Source of the DNA: Cellvibrionaceae bacterium AOL6
Lineage (GTDB): Bacteria > Pseudomonadota > Gammaproteobacteria > Pseudomonadales > Cellvibrionaceae
Direction of reading: 5' to 3'
Assembly (NCBI GenBank): GCA_003265435.1
Contig: NOXC01000007.1
Span: 62,001 to 126,000, forward strand
Length of the DNA: 64,000 nucleotides
Shown piece after piece: positions 58,072 through 64,000 of the stretch (its first letter is position 1; every line of letters starts with the position of its first letter). A program made the position numbers and the translations under genes. The notes below the pieces were generated by a model. It did not search any database, was not told the origin of the DNA, and saw nothing but the letters and a program-made list of their open reading frames with translations.

Positions 58072-59037
58072 ATGACTCCACTCGCGAAACGACTTGAGAG
58101 GCTAATACAGCCCCACAAACAATCGAAGGCCAACAAAACCCGGCATTTTTGCCACCTGCTAGCTCGAATAAGGGTGTTCACTGCCAAGCTTGCAAGCGGC
58201 CTCCTTGCTCTGGGTTTAGTGCTCGTTGCGCATGCCAAAGATGTGATTCAGCTTCCGGCACCGCAATCAAACTTGGATGTGCGAAACCAGTACAAAAGTG
58301 CGGTGATCACTAAAGCCCTGGAGTTGACAAAGGAAGAATACGGCGACTTTGAAATTCAGCGCAGCGGTTCCAAAATGAACAATCTGCGTGCTCATGATGC
58401 GATTCAATCCGGCGAATCACTCAACGTTTTTTTCGCAGTCGAAAGTGACAAATGGCAGGCCTCCGCCATCCAAATCCCCATCCCTGTCCGCCTCGGCGCA
58501 GGGAACTATCGACTACTGCTGATCCATAAAGACAACCTGGCCACCTTTAAAAACATTAAAAATATTGAACAACTCCAGTCACTCAGTATGGGCATCCAAA
58601 GCGACTGGTCGACCAAGGCTTACCTTCAAAAATACGATTTCAATATGGTAAGCGGACAGAGCTATGACGGCTTGTTCGATATGCTGGAACAAAAGCGTTT
58701 TGACTATTTACTTAGGGGGGCCCATGAAGTCCACGCGGAGCTAGACCAGCGTCCAGACCTCGCAGAAGCACTTACCATCGCCCCAGACATTGCCCTTTTC
58801 GTGCCTATATCCACCTACGTTTACGTTGCTCCGTCTCAGCCCGAACTCGCACGAAGGATTGAACTGGGACTACAACGAATGATCGACGACGGCAGTTTGG
58901 TTAAGATTTTTAATACATTTCATGGCGACGCCATAGAGAAATCCCAACTGTGCCAGCGCACCCTTCTTTTCCTTTCGCCTGAGCACGAAAAACTCCTGGA
59001 AAGCCGGCCCGAACTGTACGTTTCCCAGTGCCAATAA
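58072..59037 (+). CDS. Solute-binding-like exported protein, paralogue of 51200-52078
   Basis: A 321-residue protein with a long N-terminal basic region followed by a hydrophobic signal or anchor (ASGLLALGLVLVAHAKD, about 43-60), then a type-2 periplasmic-binding fold. It shares several segments with the protein at 51200 (see there). It begins 18 bases after the XylR-like gene and has no transport partners. Sensing or assisting the TonB receptor is possible; function unknown. Confidence 0.7.
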   Translation: MTPLAKRLERLIQPHKQSKANKTRHFCHLLARIRVFTAKLASGLLALGLVLVAHAKDVIQLPAPQSNLDVRNQYKSAVITKALELTKEEYGDFEIQRSGSKMNNLRAHDAIQSGESLNVFFAVESDKWQASAIQIPIPVRLGAGNYRLLLIHKDNLATFKNIKNIEQLQSLSMGIQSDWSTKAYLQKYDFNMVSGQSYDGLFDMLEQKRFDYLLRGAHEVHAELDQRPDLAEALTIAPDIALFVPISTYVYVAPSQPELARRIELGLQRMIDDGSLVKIFNTFHGDAIEKSQLCQRTLLFLSPEHEKLLESRPELYVSQCQ

Positions 59038-59188
59038 TCCCCCTCTGATGGGCTGGGGCGACGCCCTTCACCCTGGGATATTTTCACCTGCATCCATTGA
59101 AAGCCAGTCTCGCGCCGCCCTTGGTCAGCACCCACAAATCGAGTAATATACGCCCTCAATTATTGGTGTGAGCTGAATTTTTTTACTT

Positions 59189-61780
59189 ATGAATCAACAA
59201 GTTAAAAACGAAACAACGCACACCCCAATGATGCGTCAATACCTGGCCATCAAAGCCGACCACCCCAATGAGCTGGTGTTTTACCGCATGGGGGATTTCT
59301 ACGAGCTGTTTTACGACGACGCGCGAAAAGCGGCCAAGTTGCTGGATGTGACCTTAACGGCTCGTGGCAAGAGTGGTGGCGAGCCGATACCCATGGCAGG
59401 CGTGCCTTATCATGCCGCCGAAGGCTATCTCGCAAAGCTGGTGAAGCAAGGGGTATCGGTGGCGATTTGCGAGCAGATTGGTGACCCCGCAGAAAGCAAG
59501 GGGCCGGTCGAGCGCGCGGTGGTACGGGTGGTGACACCGGGTACGATCAGTGATGAAGCCTTACTCGATGCGGGGCGCGACAACCTATTGGTCGCCGCCT
59601 GCATGCACGGTCGCCATGGCGAAGAGTGCTTCGGTGTCGCCACGCTGGATATGGCCAGTGGCCGCTTTAGTGTCTTCGATGTAGACAGCGCCGAGCAACT
59701 GCGCGATCACATCGCCCGCCTGGCACCCGCTGAACTCCTGCTGTCCGAATCCCTACCCTATCAGCATGCCTACGAACACCTGCCAGGTTTACGATTGCGC
59801 CCAGAGTGGGATTTCGACCCTGACTCCGCGTTGAGACGCCTGACCGCGCACTTCAACACTAAGGACCTTCAAGGCTTCGGCTGCAAAGATGACATGGTGG
59901 CGATTCGCGCCGCGGGCTGCCTTTTGAATTACGCAGAAGAAACGCAGCGTACGACCTTACACCATGTAAACCAACTCCGCGTTGAGCAACCTGGAGACAG
60001 CGTGCAGCTCGATGCCGCCACGCGCAAGAACCTCGAAATCGACATCAATCTCCATGGCAGCGATGACAACACGCTCTTCGATGTTCTGAATACTTGCAGT
60101 ACCGCAATGGGTGCCCGCCTTCTACGACGCTGGCTCAACACACCATTACGGCGTTTGGACGAATTGAAGCTGCGCCAGGATGCCGTCGCCGCCCTCCAAA
60201 ACCATACTCTCAGCGATCGACTGCGCGAGATTCTCAAACATGTGGGTGATCTTGAGCGCATACTTGGCCGGGTGGCACTGAAATCCGCCCGCCCCCGCGA
60301 CTTGTCTCGCCTGGGCGACTCCCTTGCGCTGTACCCGGAGCTGCAGCAAGTGCTCGCGGAGACCAACGATCGCCGTCTACGTAACCTTTCGGAGGAACTC
60401 AGCGAGTTCCCGGCACTGGTAAGCCTGCTGCAATCGGCTATCGTCGATAACCCTCCGGTCGTGCTGCGCGACGGTGGTGTAATCGCGGAGGGCTATGACG
60501 CCGAATTGGACGAGTTGCGCGGTATCAGCCAAAACGCGGGTGACTTTCTCGTAAAGCTGGAACAACAGGAGCGCGAACGCAGCGGGTTGAGCACCTTAAA
60601 AGTCGGCTATAACCGAGTACATGGCTACTATATTGAAATCAGTAAGGCCCAAGCTGCGCAGGCCCCTGCTGAATATATCCGGCGTCAGACCCTGAAAAAC
60701 GCCGAGCGCTTTATTACGCCTGAACTTAAAACATTTGAAGACAAGGCGCTCTCAGCAAAAAGTCGGGCGCTTGCACGAGAAAAAGCCCTCTACGAAGCGC
60801 TCATCGAACGCCTGAATACCGACTTAGGGGCACTGCAAATGTCGGCCTCTGCTGCCGCAACGCTAGACGTGCTCAGCACGCTCGCGGAACGGGCATTGTC
60901 TTTGAACTTCTGCAAACCCCAGCTTACTGAAGACGGTCGCATTCAGATACTCGAGGGTCGGCACCCCGTCGTCGAGCACGTGCTGGACGGGCCCTTCGTC
61001 CCCAATGACCTGGAGCTCGACAGCGAACGCAAGATGCTGATGATCACCGGCCCGAACATGGGCGGTAAATCCACCTACATGCGTCAAGCCGCCGTCATTG
61101 TATTGCTTGCGCAAGTGGGCAGCTTTGTCCCGGCGAGCCAGGCCCATATCAGCCTCTGCGATCGGATATTCACGCGCATTGGCTCCTCGGACGACCTTGC
61201 TGGAGGGCGCTCGACCTTCATGGTGGAGATGACCGAAACCGCCAACATTCTGAACAATGCGACCGCCCAGAGCCTTGTCCTGATGGATGAGATCGGCCGC
61301 GGTACCAGCACCTATGACGGGCTCTCTCTCGCCTGGGCCTGCGTCGAGCACCTCGCGCGCAAGGTGCAGGCCTTCACCCTCTTTGCGACGCATTACTTCG
61401 AGCTGACCCAGCTCGCCGACGCACTGGATGGTGTCGCCAATGTGCACCTGGACGCAACGGAACACGGCGATGACATCGTCTTTTTGCACCACATCAAAGC
61501 CGGACCAGCCAGTAAGAGCTTCGGCCTGCAGGTCGCAAAACTGGCCGGCATCCCCCGCAGCATTCTCAGTGCCGCACAGCAACAGTTGCGCGTATTGGAA
61601 AGCGGGCAAAGCACGGCTCCCAGCCCTTCACACAGTCAGACAGCGGCATTTCAAGCCGATCTGTTTGCGCAAAACGAGCCACACGAGGTCGTTCAAATAC
61701 TCGAGGACAGCGATCCCGATTCGTTGAGCCCACGCCAGGCCCTGGCCCTTCTATATGAACTCAAGGAAAAACTCCAATAA
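59189..61780 (+). CDS. mutS: DNA mismatch repair protein MutS
   Basis: An 863-residue mismatch-recognition ATPase. The mismatch-reading motif is [10 protein letters not shown] (N-terminal), Walker A is GPNMGGKST, and [12 protein letters not shown]-like ([21 protein letters not shown]) is Walker B. Length and order are normal. It restarts the conserved core after the island; in pseudomonads it lies next to the cinA-recA-recX cluster found 47 kb to the left. Confidence 0.98.
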   Translation: MNQQVKNETTHTPMMRQYLAIKADHPNELVFYRMGDFYELFYDDARKAAKLLDVTLTARGKSGGEPIPMAGVPYHAAEGYLAKLVKQGVSVAICEQIGDPAESKGPVERAVVRVVTPGTISDEALLDAGRDNLLVAACMHGRHGEECFGVATLDMASGRFSVFDVDSAEQLRDHIARLAPAELLLSESLPYQHAYEHLPGLRLRPEWDFDPDSALRRLTAHFNTKDLQGFGCKDDMVAIRAAGCLLNYAEETQRTTLHHVNQLRVEQPGDSVQLDAATRKNLEIDINLHGSDDNTLFDVLNTCSTAMGARLLRRWLNTPLRRLDELKLRQDAVAALQNHTLSDRLREILKHVGDLERILGRVALKSARPRDLSRLGDSLALYPELQQVLAETNDRRLRNLSEELSEFPALVSLLQSAIVDNPPVVLRDGGVIAEGYDAELDELRGISQNAGDFLVKLEQQERERSGLSTLKVGYNRVHGYYIEISKAQAAQAPAEYIRRQTLKNAERFITPELKTFEDKALSAKSRALAREKALYEALIERLNTDLGALQMSASAAATLDVLSTLAERALSLNFCKPQLTEDGRIQILEGRHPVVEHVLDGPFVPNDLELDSERKMLMITGPNMGGKSTYMRQAAVIVLLAQVGSFVPASQAHISLCDRIFTRIGSSDDLAGGRSTFMVEMTETANILNNATAQSLVLMDEIGRGTSTYDGLSLAWACVEHLARKVQAFTLFATHYFELTQLADALDGVANVHLDATEHGDDIVFLHHIKAGPASKSFGLQVAKLAGIPRSILSAAQQQLRVLESGQSTAPSPSHSQTAAFQADLFAQNEPHEVVQILEDSDPDSLSPRQALALLYELKEKLQ

Positions 61781-61849
61781 GACGCTGGTTTTCGTCGCCC
61801 GCAGATCCTGCTAGAATGCGCGCCTCAGAATCTGGCTAGAGGTAGTAAC

Positions 61850-62173
61850 ATGACTTTCGTAGTGGGTGAAAACTGTATCAAGTGCAAGCACACTGACTGT
61901 GTGGAAGTTTGCCCTGTGGACTGTTTTTATGAGGGTCCGAACTTTCTCGTCATCCATCCAGACGAATGTATTGATTGCGCCCTGTGTGAGCCTGAGTGCC
62001 CGGTAGATGCGATTTTCTCGGAAGACGAGCTGCCCGAAGACCAAGAAGCTTTCGTAGAGCTCAATGCGGAACTGGCTGAAATCTGGCCCAACATTACCGA
62101 GAAGAAAGACGCCCCCGCTGACCACGAAGAATGGGACGGTGTTGAAGGTAAGCTGCAATACCTCGAACGTTAA
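61850..62173 (+). CDS. fdxA: Seven-iron ferredoxin FdxA
   Basis: A 107-residue ferredoxin with two cluster motifs: [18 protein letters not shown] for the first and [16 protein letters not shown] for the second, the pattern of 3Fe-4S/4Fe-4S ferredoxins of the Azotobacter type. It follows mutS by 69 bases, as in Pseudomonas. Confidence 0.96.
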   Translation: MTFVVGENCIKCKHTDCVEVCPVDCFYEGPNFLVIHPDECIDCALCEPECPVDAIFSEDELPEDQEAFVELNAELAEIWPNITEKKDAPADHEEWDGVEGKLQYLER

Positions 62174-62191
62174 TACCTAACGTTCGCGCAT

Positions 62192-62220
62192 AAAAAAACC
62201 GCCCAAGGGCGGTTTTTTTT
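62192..62220. terminator. Bidirectional terminator between fdxA and rpoS
   Basis: A7-CCGCCC-AA-GGGCGG-T8 works in both directions for the convergent fdxA and rpoS genes. Confidence 0.93.
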
Positions 62221-62251
62221 CGTCTGCCTTTCGGAGACCTTAACCTTAGCC

Positions 62252-63265
62252 TTACTGAGCACCAAACAGCGCTGACGCATCCAGACCTTGCGCTTCAAGG
62301 ATGTCGCGCAGACGACGCAGCGCTTCAACCTGAATTTGACGAACTCGCTCACGCGTCAGACCGATTTCGCGGCCCACTTCTTCCAAGGTACTGGTTTCAT
62401 AACCACGCAGTCCAAAGCGACGCGCAATGACTTCGCGCTGCTTTTCGCTCAGCTCGTCGAGCCAACCGTCGAGGCTGTTGGTCAGGTCGTTTTCCTGAAG
62501 GATAGAAGACGGATCACTGACCTGTTGATCGGGCACGGTGTCGACAAGCGTCTTATCCGATGAGGGCCCGATGGGGGTATCCATTGAGCTCACACGCTCG
62601 TTCAGCGCCAGCATTTTTTCCACTTCGGCCACAGGCTTATCGAGCAGATTAGCAATCTCTTCCGGCGTCGGTTCGTGATCGAGCTTTTGCGCCAGTTCAC
62701 GGCCCGCTCGGAGGTAGACATTCAGTTCTTTAACAACATGAATCGGCAGACGAATTGTGCGCGTCTGATTCATGATCGCGCGCTCGATGGTCTGACGGAT
62801 CCACCAGGTCGCGTAGGTAGAGAAACGGAAACCACGCTCTGGATCAAATTTTTCTACGGCACGGATCAGGCCTAGGTTGCCTTCTTCAATCAGGTCGAGC
62901 AGCGCCAAGCCACGATTCACGTAGCGGCGAGAAATTTTTACGACAAGGCGCAGATTACTTTCAATCATACGCTTGCGGCTCGCTTCGCAGCCTTTCAGCG
63001 CTTTGCGAGCAAAGTACACTTCCTCCTCTGCGCTGAGCAGAGGCGAAAAGCCGATTTCGTTCAGATAGAGTTGGGTGGCGTCGAGGCTGCGATCATGAGT
63101 GTCATCGATATCCACGTCAGTGAGTGCGCTTCGCCGATTTCGACTTGAGGTTTTTTTCGTTGGCCTGGAAGGAGATTCACTCGCTTCGGAATCCAAAGCG
63201 GCGCCATTGCTGATTACGTTGGTGTCTTCTTCTGCGAAAATCGAGTCAAGTTCTTGCACTGCCAT
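62252..63265 (-). CDS. rpoS: Stationary-phase sigma factor RpoS
   Basis: A 337-residue sigma70-family factor. Region 1.2 ([30 protein letters not shown]), region 2 ([42 protein letters not shown]), region 3 and region 4 ([40 protein letters not shown]) are complete. The order mutS-fdxA-rpoS-nlpD confirms RpoS over RpoD or RpoH. As in relatives, a promoter inside nlpD probably drives it. Confidence 0.97.
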   Translation of the reverse strand: MAVQELDSIFAEEDTNVISNGAALDSEASESPSRPTKKTSSRNRRSALTDVDIDDTHDRSLDATQLYLNEIGFSPLLSAEEEVYFARKALKGCEASRKRMIESNLRLVVKISRRYVNRGLALLDLIEEGNLGLIRAVEKFDPERGFRFSTYATWWIRQTIERAIMNQTRTIRLPIHVVKELNVYLRAGRELAQKLDHEPTPEEIANLLDKPVAEVEKMLALNERVSSMDTPIGPSSDKTLVDTVPDQQVSDPSSILQENDLTNSLDGWLDELSEKQREVIARRFGLRGYETSTLEEVGREIGLTRERVRQIQVEALRRLRDILEAQGLDASALFGAQ

Positions 63266-63444
63266 GACCGGATACCTCTTACTTGGTTTTGTCGTGTCGG
63301 CCCTTTCTTAGGCCTCGTTTTTTAGTGAACCAAGAGATCTTTATGTGTCCCATCTCTTTTGTTCCATCGTCGTCGACCTGTGAGCACGGCAGACTAATAC
63401 TTAAGTATGTCGGCCGCGTGACAAAAGCTTTAGCACTTTTGTTC

Positions 63445-64000
63445 CTAAGACTTCGATGGTAGATGAGCTAATGGGTCAACCGGCTTTCCGTCATAACGAA
63501 TCTCGAAATGAAGCTTGACCGAGTCCGTCCCGCTTTGTCCCATGGTGGCAATCTTTTCACCTTTCTTCACTGTGTCGCCCTCTTTCACAAGCAATCGCTT
63601 GTTGTGCGCGTAAGCGCTGAGGTACTTGTCACTGTGCTTAATGATGATCAGCTTGCCATAGCCCCGCAGCCCTTCACCCGCATAAACAACGGTCCCCGAA
63701 GCAGCTGCAGAGACAGGCTCTCCCAATTTCCCCCCAATATCAATACCCTTGCTGAGCGCATTTTGCGCCTGAAAGCCCTTTAAAATTTTGCCCTCGGCAG
63801 GCCACGCCCAATCCACTGCAGTGGAGTGAGACTGTTTCGTATTCTCTTTTTTTACTACCGGCGACTCTTTTTTTAAACGATCAGAGCGCGAAGAGCTTGC
63901 TACTTGCGTATTAGTTTTGACGACAGGTGTCTTTTTGGAAGAATTCGGCGCCACCGCAGTGCGGGCAGTCGGAGCGGCCAGTTTCCGACCGTCGAGATAG
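63445..64000 (-). CDS. nlpD: NlpD-type LytM/M23 murein hydrolase activator (N-terminus outside window)
   Basis: The frame is open to base 64000, so only the last 185 residues are seen. They begin with the end of a LysM-like unit (YLDGRKL), a basic low-complexity linker and a LytM domain (GWPAEGKIL-like WAWPAEGKILKGF to KLHFEIRYDGKPVDPLAHL). The catalytic HxH of active M23 peptidases reads LHFEIR, and the first ligand region GIDIGGKLG lacks the His, as in NlpD and EnvC activators. It activates amidases at the division site. It lies directly upstream of rpoS, the usual place. Confidence 0.9.
   Translation of the reverse strand, partial: YLDGRKLAAPTARTAVAPNSSKKTPVVKTNTQVASSSRSDRLKKESPVVKKENTKQSHSTAVDWAWPAEGKILKGFQAQNALSKGIDIGGKLGEPVSAAASGTVVYAGEGLRGYGKLIIIKHSDKYLSAYAHNKRLLVKEGDTVKKGEKIATMGQSGTDSVKLHFEIRYDGKPVDPLAHLPSKS

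Noticed and set aside
11397-59188. Integrase, tRNA or phage genes marking the island ends
   Set aside because: I looked at both edges and in all long intergenic regions and saw none.
60863-61609. 248-codon minus-strand frame inside mutS
   Set aside because: It is a shadow of the GC-rich, highly conserved mutS reading frame; no recognisable protein features.

Overview
This window looks like part of a marine, polysaccharide-degrading gammaproteobacterium of the Cellvibrionales type (Saccharophagus/Teredinibacter/Microbulbifer-like). The housekeeping order at the two ends (recX-recA-cinA on the left, mutS-fdxA-rpoS-nlpD on the right) is the Pseudomonas/Cellvibrio arrangement. Between them lie large TonB-dependent receptors, secreted enzymes with Pro-Thr linkers, CBM6 and ricin modules, and a full uronate pathway. 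The genus is inference; no rRNA or tRNA gene is present.

Left core (1-11396): a GGDEF/EAL protein cut by the window edge, ttcA, a PilZ protein, bioA converging on trpS, a DUF3524 (QTMAN-like) glycosyltransferase, a double cNMP-binding/degenerate rhodanese protein, recX, recA with a LexA box over its promoter, and a pncC/cinA-type amidase. A 264-bp MITE-like inverted-repeat element (11577-11840) and a DUF4124 gene follow.

Central island (about 12.5-59.0 kb): it separates cinA from mutS, which are close neighbours in related genomes. It contains four blocks. (a) A PL24-like (ulvan-lyase family) BNR enzyme. (b) A beta-glucan (probably laminarin) block: GH5-CBM6-CBM6-ricin, GH3, a GH5 lipoprotein, a TonB receptor and a membrane-anchored AraC regulator. 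(c) A glucuronate-glycan block: two secreted beta-helix proteins, a GH88 unsaturated glucuronyl hydrolase, a FadR-type GntR regulator, uxuB, GH2, uxaC, kduD, and a second GntR regulator. (d) A tight operon gntK-larA-larC-larE-larB-DUF4861-kdgK, then a TonB receptor, a lone solute-binding protein, eda, a TRAP transporter, kduI, an XylR-like AraC regulator and a second lone solute-binding protein.

How the genes fit together: lyases plus GH88 give unsaturated uronate, which KduI, KduD, KdgK and Eda convert to pyruvate and glyceraldehyde 3-phosphate; every step is encoded here. Saturated glucuronate would pass through UxaC and UxuB to D-mannonate. The usual mannonate dehydratase (UxuA) is not seen. 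Instead a LarA-family nickel-pincer enzyme with all catalytic residues, its complete cofactor-synthesis set (LarB, LarC, LarE) and gluconokinase form one operon. I infer a bypass: D-mannonate is epimerised at C2 to D-gluconate and phosphorylated to 6-phosphogluconate. This is the most interesting system in the window.

Two operator families support regulons: three near-identical 19-bp sites around the lyase, GH88 and gntR genes, and two copies of the palindrome GTTGTATTACAAC in the divergent gntK/TonB-receptor region. Three genes carry single-base frameshifts in homopolymers (T6, G7, A7), all inside the island. They may be sequencing errors or real decay.

Right core (59189-64000): mutS, fdxA, a bidirectional terminator, rpoS and the C-terminal part of nlpD.
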